Shown here: positions 1 through 10,360 of the stretch, one piece after another
How the letters are laid out: the number at the start of each line of letters is the position of its first letter
Numbering within the stretch: position 1 is the first letter of the stretch
DNA from: Nitrososphaerota archaeon
Lineage (GTDB): Archaea > Thermoproteota > Nitrososphaeria > Nitrososphaerales > JACPRH01
Assembly: GCA_023379805.1 (NCBI GenBank)
Contig: JAMCPI010000014.1
Location: forward strand, 186,001 to 250,000
Direction of reading: 5' to 3'
DNA length: 64,000 nt
Notes under the pieces: generated by a model
The model's database searches: none
The model's input: the letters and a program-made list of their open reading frames with translations, nothing else
Told to the model about the DNA's origin: nothing
Made by a program: the position numbers and the translations under genes

Positions 1-2628
1 GTACCAATCCGCGGGGTCGATTGGAGCTCTCGCCCGCGACAAGCCTGTTATCCCTGGGGTAACTTTTCTGTCACATTCAGCCCCCAACAGTGGGGACATG
101 GATGATCGCTAGGCCAAGCTTTCGCTCCTGAGTTCTTTGCGTTTGAGAACCCAGTCAGGCCGGCTTTTAGCCTTGCCCTCGGCGGTGGAGTTCTGACCCA
201 CCTGAGCCGACCTTTGGGCCCCCTCGATACCTTTTCAAGGGGGTGCCGCCCCAGCCAAACTGCCCACCTGCCGGTGTCCCGGTCTCCCGGTTAGCGGCAC
301 AACTTCAAAAGGCTGGTGTTACACTTTCGCCTATCACCCACCCGAGAGTGAGTGCTTAACGGCTCCCAGCTACACTCTGCATCTGAAGTCGTGCCGCAGC
401 AACAAGCTGCAGTAAAGCTCCACAGGGTCTTCTCTTCCCTATAGAAGTCCTCGGACTGTTCGTCCGAGTATCGTAGGTTCGCCGGGTGGCAGACAGGGAC
501 AGCGAGGCCCTCGTTGGTCCATTCATGCACGTCGGAACTTACCCGACAAGGCATTTGGCTACCTTAAGAGAGTCAGAGTTACTCCCGGCGTTAAACGGCC
601 CTTAGCCCAGTTGGACCCAGGTTTTAGGTACCGTTGCTGGCCAGGATTCAGGAACTATACACACCCTTTCGGGCTAGCAGTTCCCTGTGTTTTTATTAAA
701 CAGTCGGGACCTCCTTGTCACTGCGACCTGCGGTCCCAGCTTCTCACTAGGATCGCAGGCATCCCTTGTACCTAAGGTACGGGACTAATTTGCCGAGTTC
801 CCTTGCCTACCATTTACCCGATACATCTGAGGCTTCTTACCTAGGGCACCTGTGTCGGTTCTAGGTACGGACTTGAAAACTTCTCATCGGATCAGGTTTC
901 ACTGTCTCCCGGAATTAAGTGAACCGATCATAGACCGGCTATTCTCGCCTCGAATGGGTTCTCGTCATTACGACACTCCCCCAATCTCGAACGATTAAAC
1001 AAGGCGACAACCTTGCTCACCTGATCTGGAAGAAAACTGAGCCGAATACGCACTTGCGTGCACGAAGTCTCCAAGGCACCGGAATATTAACCGGTTTCCC
1101 GATTCGCACAACTCCTTTGGGGTTATGCTTAGGACCGGCTGACTCCTGGACGACGACGCGTTGCCAGGAAACCCTTGCCCTTTCGATGGTCGGGATTCCC
1201 ACCCGACTACGCTGCTACTACTACCAGGATCTGCAATAGAGGTCAGTCCACAGGACCTCACGGCCCTACTTCTACCCAACCTCCACGCCCACCTACCACA
1301 CACGAGTGTTCCTCGTGATCTGAAGTATCGGCAATCGACTTTAGCCCCGATCATTTTCGGGGCCCCCAAGCTCGACAGGTGAGCTGTTACGCACTCTTTG
1401 AAGAATGGCTGCTTCTAAGCCTATCTTCCTGCTGTCTTGGCTCGAGGACGCCCTTTAGTTTGACACTTAGCCGATATTTGGGGGCCTTAACTTCAGTCTG
1501 GGTTGTCCCCCTCTCGGTTATGAGGCTTACCCCACATAAACCCGCATCTGGTCTTCTTATGCGTCGACACCTTCGGAGTTCGAAACGAAAGTGGGACCTT
1601 TCGATCCCTTGCTTTCACATCGGTGCTCTACAGCGTCGGCAACATCGAACCAGGCCGGGCTGCGACCCGCTTCGGTGGGAACTAGCTATCACCGCACTAG
1701 ATTGGCTTTTGGCCCCTTGCCCCAGGTTAGGGGACCAAGTTGCACGTTAGGACCCTTTTGGACCTCCACCAGGCTTTCGCCCAGCTTCATCCTACCCAGG
1801 GCACGATCGTGCGGTTTCTAGTCTTACCGCCATGACTCAAGGCCCTTTCAGACCCCTTCCCTTACAATCCGAAGACTGCTGCGGAAAGTTGGTTTCCCTA
1901 CGCTTCCGGGCTGTTAACCCTTAAGCTCGCCATGACAGTAAACTCCCTGGCCCGTGTTTCTAGACGGAATATACCACCCTGGGGCGCTAATCGGCCCCCG
2001 CAAGACCATCCCGAAGGATGATCTCACAAGAACCTGTCGACCCCTTTCAGGCGGTAAACGTCTGTAACCGTCTGGTTTCAGTCTCTTTTCACACCCCTTT
2101 CAGGGTTCTTTTCAGCTTTCGCTCACGATACTAGTACACTATCGGTCTTGAGAAGTGTTTAGCCTTAGAGGCTGCTTTCCCCCATATTCCCTAGCCACTG
2201 CCAAGGCCAGGTACTCTAGTCGACAGCACAACACTCTGCTCCCCAGGCTTACGGGAATATCACCCTCTACGTTAGGCTGTTCCAAGCCACTTCAGCACAA
2301 AGAACAGAGAGCTGCAAACGCTGCCGACATACCCCACATCTCCCACAAGTCACCCTGCGGGATTCAGTTTAGGCTTTCCCCTTTTCGCTCGCTGCTACTG
2401 GGGGGATCTCAATTGATTTCTTTTCCTCCTCCTACTCAGATGCTTCACTCCGGAGGGTTCACGTTCCTTACGGAACACCAAGATACCTTGCGGGATCTTG
2501 ATAGGAAGTCCTATTAGGGAATCTTCGGATCAAAGGCTGCCTGCGCCTACCCGAAGCTTATCGCAGCTTGCCACGCCCTTCATCGTCTCTCAAGCCTAGC
2601 CATCCACCAGACGGCGTCAGCGCGTCAG
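1..2628 (-). rRNA. 23S ribosomal RNA, 3' end cut by window edge
   Basis: Large-subunit rRNA read on the minus strand. Recognised from its universally conserved helices: the reverse complement near 50 contains GGGATAACAGGCTT (domain V, about E. coli 2445), and near 2601-2608 it contains GGTGGATG, which lies about 21 nt from the 5' end in most 23S genes; this places the 5' end near 2628. The window starts at about E. coli position 2490-2500, so roughly 400-500 nt of the 3' end is outside. I saw no obvious intron, but did not align it base by base. It is co-transcribed downstream of the 16S gene. Confidence 0.95.
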
Positions 2629-2786
2629 AGAATCTTCTATGGTTGCTTGCGCGACTATGCGTGGCAATCATCGTGGTTTTCCCGTGGTTCGGGTCCACTC
2701 CGCCCTTCACACGACAAGTTGACTTGTCGGGTTGCATCTTATGGGCCAATATAACCGCCTTCCACAATCCAGCCGTACAACGTTCT
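2629..2786 (-). other. 16S-23S internal transcribed spacer, no tRNA
   Basis: About 158 nt between the 16S 3' end and the estimated 23S 5' end. No tRNA-Ala cloverleaf or T-arm motif is visible, unlike most euryarchaeal spacers and as is usual in Crenarchaeota and Thaumarchaeota. It holds the downstream half of the 16S processing stem (2766-2778) and probably the upstream half of the 23S stem, whose partner lies outside the window. Confidence 0.75.
2766..2778 (-). other. pre-16S processing stem, downstream arm
   Basis: AATCCAGCCGTAC on the plus strand, 8 nt beyond the mature 16S 3' end. It is the exact reverse complement of 4295-4307 in the 16S leader. In archaea such a stem encloses the pre-16S and is cut by the tRNA splicing endonuclease at a bulge-helix-bulge. 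Confidence 0.75.
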
Positions 2787-4286
<1,500 letters not shown>

Positions 4287-4294
4287 TCTTGGAA

Positions 4295-4307
4295 GTACGG
4301 CTGGATT
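4295..4307 (-). other. pre-16S processing stem, upstream arm
   Basis: GTACGGCTGGATT on the plus strand, 8 nt before the 16S 5' end. It pairs over 13 bp without mismatch with 2766-2778, closing the pre-16S as a long-range helix. The symmetric 8-nt offset from both mature ends supports a processing role. Confidence 0.75.
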
Positions 4308-4464
4308 TTTATGGGGGTTATATTGGCCCATGTCAGATCCAACGATGTTAGATCTCCATTATGTATGCACATCTGGAGGTCTACGTTTCACCGCGTGGGC
4401 TATGCCCATTCGCTTGACATGGACGCCGCCAATCGATGCGCAGAGATCTACGGAGAATTTCACG

Positions 4465-4477
4465 ATTTAAGGGTTTC
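4465..4477 (-). promoter_or_regulatory. candidate rRNA operon promoter (BRE+TATA)
   Basis: On the minus strand this reads GAAACCCTTAAAT, a BRE-like purine stretch followed by a TATA-like box. Initiation would be expected near 4440, giving a leader of about 150 nt before mature 16S. It is the best archaeal promoter match upstream of the 16S gene; no experimental support. Confidence 0.45.
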
Positions 4478-4609
4478 TATGTTGAGCAATACTTGTTTTT
4501 GAGGGCGTAGTACCACTGGAGTCTTCTACTTATGGTGGTGAAAGATGTGGGATTTTAGGTTTTCTGGGATAGCGAAGTGTTATTATCTAATTGCGTGTTT
4601 TGTTAAGGT

Positions 4610-5560
4610 ATGGTTGAGCGGTTAATTATCATAGGCGCTGGGCCGGCTGGGTTGACCGCGGCGCTTTATGCTGCTCGGGCCGGTTTGGAGCCGTTGGTTT
4701 TGACGGGTTATACTGTTGGGGGGCAGATTCTTTTGTCTCCGTGTGTTGAGAATTTTCCGGGTTTTCCTGAGGGGGTTGTGGGGTCGGATCTTTCGGATCT
4801 TTGGCAGCAGCAGGCTGTTCGGTTTGGGGCTCGTTGTGTTCTTGCTGAGGTGATGTCTGTTGATTTCAAGTCTAGGCCGTTCAAGGTTTCGACGAGTAAG
4901 GAGGTTTACGAGGCTGAAGCTGTGATTATCGCGACGGGTGCTTCTGCTAAGCGGCTTGGGTTGGAGTCTGAGCGGCGGTTGACAGGTAAAGGTGTCTCCA
5001 CCTGCGCTACTTGTGACGGGGTGTTCTTCCGTGGGAAGGATGTTGTTGTGGTGGGTGGAGGGGACACTGCGATGGATGAAGCGCTGTTCCTCTCTCGGAT
5101 TGTGAAGAGTGTGACCGTGGTTCACCGGCGGGATAAGCTTCGTGCGAGCAAAGTTTTGCAGCGGCGAGCGTGTAGTAACGAGAAGATTAGTTTCATCTGG
5201 AATCATGTGGTGGAGGATATAGTTGGGGAGAATCAGGTTGAAGGTGTTCTGCTGAGGAATGTGAAGACCGGTGAGAAGAGGCAGGTAGAGTGTCAAGGGG
5301 TCTTCGTCGCAGTCGGGTACCAGCCTAACACAGCTCTATTCAAGAATGAGATTAGACTTGACCAGTGGGGTTACATTAAGCTTCGTAAATGGTCTGAAAC
5401 AACTGTCAAAGGGGTTTTTGCAGCTGGGGACGTTCATGACAGCCGATACCGTCAGGCTATCACTGCGGCTGGGACGGGCTGTAAAGCTGCGATGGATGCG
5501 ATAAAGTATCTTGAGGAGCATGGAGCAGCCTCGAACCGGATGAGAGATGTGAAAGCTTGA
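4610..5560 (+). CDS. trxB: thioredoxin reductase
   Basis: FAD- and NADPH-dependent reductase that passes electrons to thioredoxin in the cytoplasm. The 316-aa length is typical of the low-molecular-weight family. It has an N-terminal dinucleotide-binding motif (GAGPAG, residues 9-14), the redox-active CATC pair at about 132-135, a second nucleotide-binding motif (GGGDTA) and the C-terminal FAD motif AAGDV. A TATA-like box lies about 27 bp upstream of the ATG, so the transcript is probably leaderless. The coding strand is strongly G/T-rich. No thioredoxin gene is adjacent. A second thioredoxin-reductase-like flavoprotein at 17089-18105 lacks the CxxC. Confidence 0.93.
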   Translation: MVERLIIIGAGPAGLTAALYAARAGLEPLVLTGYTVGGQILLSPCVENFPGFPEGVVGSDLSDLWQQQAVRFGARCVLAEVMSVDFKSRPFKVSTSKEVYEAEAVIIATGASAKRLGLESERRLTGKGVSTCATCDGVFFRGKDVVVVGGGDTAMDEALFLSRIVKSVTVVHRRDKLRASKVLQRRACSNEKISFIWNHVVEDIVGENQVEGVLLRNVKTGEKRQVECQGVFVAVGYQPNTALFKNEIRLDQWGYIKLRKWSETTVKGVFAAGDVHDSRYRQAITAAGTGCKAAMDAIKYLEEHGAASNRMRDVKA

Positions 5561-5578
5561 GGGGTGGTGTGTAAACAG

Positions 5579-5866
5579 ATGAGTCAGGAAGAGGCTGAGA
5601 GAATAGAGAAGATATTGGCCGAGCTAGGAATCTGCAAGTTCCAAGGTAGAAAGGTCACTTTGAGCGAGGAAATACTTCGAGTGGCGTTGAGCACAAGAGC
5701 GGAGTCAAGGTATAGTGTAGCGATGGAAATAGTGGCCAAGAAGAGAAGAGAGACCGGTTACACAGGGCTCAGCGATGATGAGCTGGACAGGGTTGTTCAC
5801 TACCTCTCCACAATATTCTGGTTCATGGAGAAGAAGCAGGAAGAAGGAAGCCTGCAGCCCGCCTGA
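5579..5866 (+). CDS. small conserved-looking hypothetical protein
   Basis: Acidic, mostly helical protein of 95 aa (starting MSQEEAERI) that I do not recognise. It begins 18 nt after the trxB stop and is probably co-transcribed. An upstream GTG at 5564 is possible, but the ATG at 5579 is better placed behind GAGGGGTG, a Shine-Dalgarno-like stretch overlapping the trxB stop. There are no cysteines past the first residues, no membrane segment and no known motif. The helical pattern (TLSEEILRVALSTRAES) could be a DNA- or protein-binding fold; no function is assigned. Confidence 0.6.
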   Translation: MSQEEAERIEKILAELGICKFQGRKVTLSEEILRVALSTRAESRYSVAMEIVAKKRRETGYTGLSDDELDRVVHYLSTIFWFMEKKQEEGSLQPA

Positions 5867-5902
5867 ACAGGCAGAACAACCTGCGTTAGAGATGTTATTT
5901 TG

Positions 5903-7279
5903 TTACTTGGTCAAGTTCCGTGCAGCCGCTCTTAAGGCGTTCGAAACTGTCGGATACGGGTGAGTAGTGCTAGCAATATCGTCAACGGTCGCGTTCAGCC
6001 GCATTGCTAACGCAGCCTCAGAGATTATTTCTGAAGCACAGGCACCCACCAAGTAGACACCTAGAAGTCGCTTGCTGACTGCGTCAACCAGTATCTTGGC
6101 GAACCCAGATTCTTCTCCTAGGATTGTAGACCGGTCGTTTTCACCCATTTTCATGCGCCCGATCTTAAAATCTAATCCTTGAGCCCGAGCCTCTTCCTCA
6201 GTCAGGCCGACAGCAGCAATCTCAGGCCGCGTATAGAGGCATCTTGCGATGACTCGCACATCAAATGTTGATGCACCCCCCAACGCGTTTTCTGCAGCTA
6301 CGGCTCCTTGTTCAGAGGCTACGTGAGCTAAGCCGCCTCCGGCCACGTCTCCAACAGCGTAGAGATTCTTCACGTTAGTAGCCATCTGCTCGTTAACAGT
6401 TATCCAGCCGTTCTGAGATGCTACAGATAGGGTTTCTAGACCTAGGTTTTCAGTGTTGGGTCGCCTTCCCGCTGCTAGAACAACCAATTCCGCTTTCAGT
6501 AGCTCCCGGCCTTTAGGGCCCTGTGTTGAAACCGTCTTGACCCTGTTCTTCTCTGAGATGCTGAGCGCAGTTGTTCCAACCCGGACTCCGACTCCTCTTT
6601 CAGTTAGAATACGCTCCAAGTAGCGACCCACCTCATGGTCTTCAGTCGGCAGCAGCGTCTCCATCATCTCCACGACCGTCACCTTGACCCCTAACTCGTT
6701 TAACGCTGTCGAGAACTCAACACCTTCAGGTCCTCCTCCTAGCATGATGATTCGCTGCGGCAGATTCTCCAGATTCACCAGATGTTCGGTGGTGACAGCC
6801 ATATCGACGCCGTCTATAGGCAGAGAGGCTGGGCGAGAGCCTGTCGCAACAATAGTTGCAGCACAGTTAATTTTGAGATGACCTTCTACCTGATTAACAT
6901 CGATGCGTTTAGGCGAGATGATTTTTGCCCGGCCTGAGACGACTGTGACACCGTTTCTGTCAAGGACATTGGTTAGATCCTCAACTATCTTCTTTACAAT
7001 GATCTGTTTTCTCGCCATAATTTGCCCAATGTCAGGAACTGGTTCACCGACCTGAATCCCGAATTTTTCGGCTTGACGTATTTGGCCTACAAGTCTCGCT
7101 GAGTTCAGAAGCACTTTGCTGGGGATGCAGCCTGTGTTTAAGCAGACTCCTCCGAGCTTCGACGCTTCGATTATGACTACTTTACCGCCTAGCTGCGCGC
7201 CTCTGATTGCTGCTGAGCAGCCAGCTGGTCCTCCGCCGATAACTGCCAAATCAGCTTTCAGAGCGTCTGTTTGAGGCAT
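5903..7279 (-). CDS. class I flavoprotein disulfide reductase, dihydrolipoamide dehydrogenase-like
   Basis: A 458-aa FAD/NAD(P)-dependent oxidoreductase of the Lpd/mercuric reductase/soluble transhydrogenase family. It shows GGGPAG near residue 15, the redox pair in GGVCLNTGCIPSK (Cys46, Cys51), an NAD-binding GGGPEG motif and the FAD motif YAVGDVAGG. The C-terminus reads THPYPTVSNAL, where true E3 enzymes have HAHPTLSE. The catalytic His is therefore Tyr and the partner Glu is Asn, closer to transhydrogenase-like members. No 2-oxoacid dehydrogenase genes are nearby. Substrate unknown; an annotation of lpdA would overstate it. Confidence 0.85.
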   Translation of the reverse strand: MPQTDALKADLAVIGGGPAGCSAAIRGAQLGGKVVIIEASKLGGVCLNTGCIPSKVLLNSARLVGQIRQAEKFGIQVGEPVPDIGQIMARKQIIVKKIVEDLTNVLDRNGVTVVSGRAKIISPKRIDVNQVEGHLKINCAATIVATGSRPASLPIDGVDMAVTTEHLVNLENLPQRIIMLGGGPEGVEFSTALNELGVKVTVVEMMETLLPTEDHEVGRYLERILTERGVGVRVGTTALSISEKNRVKTVSTQGPKGRELLKAELVVLAAGRRPNTENLGLETLSVASQNGWITVNEQMATNVKNLYAVGDVAGGGLAHVASEQGAVAAENALGGASTFDVRVIARCLYTRPEIAAVGLTEEEARAQGLDFKIGRMKMGENDRSTILGEESGFAKILVDAVSKRLLGVYLVGACASEIISEAALAMRLNATVDDIASTTHPYPTVSNALRAAARNLTK

Positions 7280-7337
7280 TGTGCAGAGTCACTTCTATGC
7301 GGAGCGGAGAGTGCGATGCTGATAAATCTCTTGCGCG

Positions 7338-7700
7338 TTATAGAAGCTTTAAGCTTCCGGTTATCTTGTCGATTTTTAACGACGGTGCTGGGCCGACGCC
7401 TAGGCATGTGATTGTTCCCTCCGGTACCTGGGTTAGTCCCCGGTCTTCAACCAAGTAGGTGGGTAGGCTTTCAGCTTCGCATTTCGCCTTAACATCTAGG
7501 AGGTCTTTGAGGCTGTCAACTTTTACGACGACCTTGGCCTGTCCTGTTGCGACCCATTCCTGATACCATTCTGAGCGGCTTCGCCTAACTCTTTCAGCAG
7601 CTGAAACCGCTGCGTGAGCTGCCTGTGCAGCTAGTTTTCCTTTGCCCATTTTGAGATCCTGTCTCACCACGATGACCTGTTTGATTCTGAATTCTGACAA
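7338..7700 (-). CDS. pth2: peptidyl-tRNA hydrolase, archaeal/eukaryotic type
   Basis: Releases tRNA from prematurely dropped peptidyl-tRNA. The 120-aa protein shows the Pth2 signature QVIVVRQDLKMGKGKLAAQ followed by HAAV, and a C-terminal TCLGVGPAP loop. I chose the TTG at 7700 (MSEFRIKQ), which gives the usual 115-120-aa length; the frame stays open upstream, but that part does not look like Pth2. It is divergent from the GGR gene, with overlapping promoter regions. Confidence 0.93.
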   Translation of the reverse strand: MSEFRIKQVIVVRQDLKMGKGKLAAQAAHAAVSAAERVRRSRSEWYQEWVATGQAKVVVKVDSLKDLLDVKAKCEAESLPTYLVEDRGLTQVPEGTITCLGVGPAPSLKIDKITGSLKLL

Positions 7701-7788
7701 GATGTGTGAACGCTCGCTCGGTATCGTTAAAAGTAGCTTGCTGGATAAGCTTTGCCACCACCGCCTGAATAGGGGGCTGAATGTTGAA

Positions 7789-8958
7789 TTGAAGACCGAT
7801 TTTGATGTAATTGTGGTTGGAGGAAGCGTCTCCGGGCTATTGGCTGCTAGGGGGATCGCGGAGTCCGGTTGCACAGTAAAGGTGCTTGAAGATGATTTGG
7901 AGATCGGTCTCCCGGAGCGGTGTGACGGGCTTGTAAGCTTGAAGGGGCTTGAGGCTATTGGGATGGCGCCGACTAGTAGCATTGTCCAGAACAGGATTAA
8001 ACGCGCCGTCATCAGTTCACCCAAAGGAGAGAGTGTTGATATTGACGCTGAGCGGCAGAAGGTTTTGGTGCTGGATCGCAGCAGGTTTGATCGTGAACTC
8101 GCAGGTTTAGCGGCTCGCAGCGGCGCTGAGATTGAGGTGGGTCAGAGAGTCACGGCGCATAAGGAGGCTGACGGTGCAGTTCTTGTGGAGACGCAGCAGG
8201 CGTCTTACACGTCGAAGTGGATGATTAACGCGACCGGCTATACGGCGCTCACTCGTAACAGTAAAAGCACTCTTCCGGCGGCGAAGTATGAGGTGTACGG
8301 CGACTGGTTCGACAGTGAAACCATTGATATCTACTTTGACCAGAAGAGGTCACCCGGCTACTTCACCTGGGTGATTCCGATGAGCGGAGACACTGCGAAG
8401 GTCGGGGTGGCCGGTTGGGGTGGCAACCAGTTTCGGCTGCTTGACGAGTTTGTTAAGAAGCACCGTGGAGTTGCTTACAAGAAAATCGCTGCTCAGATTG
8501 TTGTAGGTGGGCCACTTGACAGATTCGTCTCGGGCCGGGTGATCGCTGTTGGTGACGCGGCTGGGCAGGCTAAGCCTACGACTGGAGGTGGAATATACAG
8601 CGGAGGACTCGGTGGGCTACTGGCTGGGAGATGCGTCGCTGAGAGCGTCAAATCCGGTGATGTTGCAGAAATCGGGAGATACGAGGAGGCTTGGAGGAAG
8701 CTCTTTGGCGGAGAGTTCAAGACGCTTCTCAGGCTGAGGCGAATACTGGATCGGCTGGATAATGATCAGATTGACCAGATGTTTAAGGCGGTAGCGTCCT
8801 CAGGTATCCTTGAGAAGATTTCGTTGGAGAGCGATTTCGATCATCACTCAATGGCCATTCTGAGATCTTTAGGGTTGAAGAATGTGTTCAAAATAGCGAG
8901 CATCGTCGCCAGCGACCTGCTCGAAGGGCTCCCACGGCTAGGCCGAACCAGCGAGTAG
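7789..8958 (+). CDS. geranylgeranyl reductase family FAD protein
   Basis: FAD-dependent reductase related to digeranylgeranylglycerophospholipid reductase, which saturates archaeal membrane lipid chains. It has a Rossmann motif VVGGSVSGLLAARG at the N-terminus, the ERCDGLVS region and the FAD motif VIAVGDAAGQAKPTTGGGI. The frame is open from 7642, but the TTG at 7789 (about 389 aa, the family's usual size) lies behind AGGGGG. A TATA-like TTAAAAGT at about 7726-7733 would start transcription after the upstream ATG codons. The exact double-bond substrate cannot be told from sequence. Confidence 0.85.
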   Translation: MKTDFDVIVVGGSVSGLLAARGIAESGCTVKVLEDDLEIGLPERCDGLVSLKGLEAIGMAPTSSIVQNRIKRAVISSPKGESVDIDAERQKVLVLDRSRFDRELAGLAARSGAEIEVGQRVTAHKEADGAVLVETQQASYTSKWMINATGYTALTRNSKSTLPAAKYEVYGDWFDSETIDIYFDQKRSPGYFTWVIPMSGDTAKVGVAGWGGNQFRLLDEFVKKHRGVAYKKIAAQIVVGGPLDRFVSGRVIAVGDAAGQAKPTTGGGIYSGGLGGLLAGRCVAESVKSGDVAEIGRYEEAWRKLFGGEFKTLLRLRRILDRLDNDQIDQMFKAVASSGILEKISLESDFDHHSMAILRSLGLKNVFKIASIVASDLLEGLPRLGRTSE

Positions 8959-9027
8959 GCGGTTTACTGCGTTTTTTACTGAAGTTATGCAACTGGATCT
9001 TCTGGGTTCTGGTTCGTTTGGCAAATC

Positions 9028-9035
9028 TTTTTTAT
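9028..9035 (+). promoter_or_regulatory. TATA box for Zn-ribbon/EF-1B unit
   Basis: TTTTTATA, 36-43 bp upstream of the ATG at 9071. This would give a leader of about 10-15 nt containing a GAAGGAAT purine stretch. It serves the Zn-ribbon gene and the EF-1B gene 36 nt behind it. Confidence 0.5.
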
Positions 9036-9070
9036 AGACGTGTATTAGGGTCGGTGTGAAGGAATAAGGT

Positions 9071-9259
9071 ATGGCGCAGACGCAACAGGGTCGGCATCTT
9101 CCAGTCTGTTCATCCTGTAACAGGCCGATTATGCCGGGTGAAGCGGCTTCAAAGTTCCAGTGCCCCGAGTGTGGGAATGTGTTGATTTGGCGTTGTGAGA
9201 AGTGCCGCAAGTTCTCACGAGAGTATCGCTGTGTAAACTGCGGTTTCGAAGGACCATAA
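9071..9259 (+). CDS. small Zn-ribbon protein (HVO_2753-like)
   Basis: A 62-aa protein with eight cysteines in four CxxC pairs (CSSC, CPEC, CEKC, CVNC), which should bind two zinc ions. This matches a conserved archaeal family of tiny zinc-finger proteins with an RNA-associated role, commonly encoded just before translation elongation factor 1-beta, as here. Molecular function is not established from sequence; a ribosome- or RNA-linked role is inferred from context. Confidence 0.85.
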   Translation: MAQTQQGRHLPVCSSCNRPIMPGEAASKFQCPECGNVLIWRCEKCRKFSREYRCVNCGFEGP

Positions 9260-9295
9260 GCAAGGTGACCGTGAACGGGGTCACTACTTGTTAGG

Positions 9296-9556
9296 ATGAA
9301 GGTTTTTCCTACCGATGCAGAGATTAAGAGCAGCGACCTCGTTGAATCCGTAAAGTCGAAGCTTCCGGCTGGGATGGTAATCAAGAGAACCTCTGAGGAG
9401 CCGGTTGCATTCGGGCTTGTCGCTACTGTCATGGATGTTCAGATGGAGGAGAAGGATGGTTCGATGGATGCTCTTGAAGAGGCAGTCAGATCCTCCGATC
9501 TTGTCAGCCAGCTGGATGTTCTCGGCGTAAGCAGAGTCTCCGCTAGTCTGAAGTAA
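9296..9556 (+). CDS. ef1b: translation elongation factor aEF-1B (beta)
   Basis: Guanine nucleotide exchange factor for aEF-1A during translation elongation. The 86-aa length is standard for the archaeal protein. It shows the IKRTSEEPVAFGL core and a C-terminal SQLDVLGVSRVS strand, as in known EF-1B domains. It follows the Zn-ribbon gene by 36 nt and forms a conserved pair with it. An insertion sequence begins about 20 bp after its stop codon and now separates it from cdc48. Confidence 0.93.
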   Translation: MKVFPTDAEIKSSDLVESVKSKLPAGMVIKRTSEEPVAFGLVATVMDVQMEEKDGSMDALEEAVRSSDLVSQLDVLGVSRVSASLK

Positions 9557-9585
9557 TGTGAGGCAAAGCTATACCCGATCGTGGG

Positions 9586-10290
9586 GGCTCTGTTACCTTA
9601 AGGGGAGCATCCTCTCTCAGATGCATTTGTGAATGATATGCTTGTCCGAGAGAGAACGCCCATTCTTGTTATTGTGTATGCGGTATATTTGGTCTTTGAG
9701 GGGTTGAGCCTTCGGGCCTGTTCACGAGCTATACAGCCCTTTGCTAGGAGGAGTCACAAATCGGTGTGGATGTGGATGCAGCAGCTAGCTCCGCTGGAGC
9801 AGCGGTTCAAGGCTCGTAAGGCGAGGCTGTTTCTTATCGATGAGACGATGGTTCAGGTTAGAGGCTACGAAGGGTGGATCTGGGTTTGTTACGAGCCGTT
9901 TCAGAAAGAAGCGGTTTCTGGGACTGTGGTTCTCCTGGACTAGGAGCAGCTTGACCGCTGAGATGTTTCTGAAGCAGATGGTGAAACGGTATGGTAAGCA
10001 TCCTGTCTGGAGTGATGGTTTAACCTGTTATCCTGAAGCCTGTGTGAGGCTGGGTTTGAAGCATCAGGTATACGCTCAAGGCGAATGGCTGTATGAGACG
10101 ATGGAGAGAGCAGTGCAATCAGTTAAGGACAGGACGGAAGGCTTCGACGATTACTTCCCCTGCAGGAGACTAGGCTGCAGGCAGAGGCATGTGTGGAACT
10201 GGATAAGACTCTTCCACCTGCACAAGCAACCAGAATACCTTCGAATAATTGATACCGTCAAGGAGGTGATGACCTTAAGGTAACAGAGCC
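9586..10290 (+). mobile_element. IS6/IS240-like insertion sequence
   Basis: A 705-bp element with perfect 18-bp terminal inverted repeats (GGCTCTGTTACCTTAAGG at 9586-9603; its complement at 10273-10290). It is flanked by a direct repeat GATCGTGGG (9577-9585 and 10291-10299). IS6-family ends typically start GGCTCTGTT or GGTTCTGTT and duplicate 8 bp; one base of the 9 may be chance. Intact ends and target duplication suggest a recent insertion, between EF-1B and cdc48. Its transposase is frameshifted. Confidence 0.93.
9629..10283 (+). pseudogene. IS6-type transposase with a frameshift
   Basis: DDE transposase split over two frames. The first part (9629-9943) has an N-terminal helix-turn-helix and the first catalytic Asp in FLIDETMVQ. 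The second part continues as RSSLTAEMFLKQM and holds the second Asp (WSDGLTCYPEA) and the Glu (VKDRTEGFDDYF). Joining at about 9937-9944 needs skipping one base at GAC-TAG-G, and gives a protein of about 218 aa, near the family size. It could be a point indel, or a programmed +1 shift at the stop codon; the former is the default reading. Confidence 0.85.
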
Positions 10291-10360
10291 GATCGTGGGT
10301 ATGGTAAAGCTTATGTTGCCCGATTTCATCGGGCCAAGGTAGATAATTGAGGATCGCACG

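Larger units (their letters stand above)
4287..4609. other. rRNA leader and divergent promoter region
   Basis: About 320 bp between the 16S gene and the divergently transcribed thioredoxin reductase gene. It holds the processing-stem arm, a candidate rRNA promoter (4465-4477, minus) and a TATA-like GTTATTAT near 4579-4588, about 27 bp before the trxB ATG. I see no tRNA and no convincing reading frame. Confidence 0.6.

Noticed and set aside
4622-5296. 224-codon minus-strand frame opposite trxB
   Set aside because: It is a shadow caused by the strong G/T bias of trxB; the plus-strand frame carries all family motifs.
7642-7788. N-terminal extension of the GGR gene from the ATG at 7642
   Set aside because: It overlaps the divergent pth2 coding region and its predicted promoter, and has no family resemblance.
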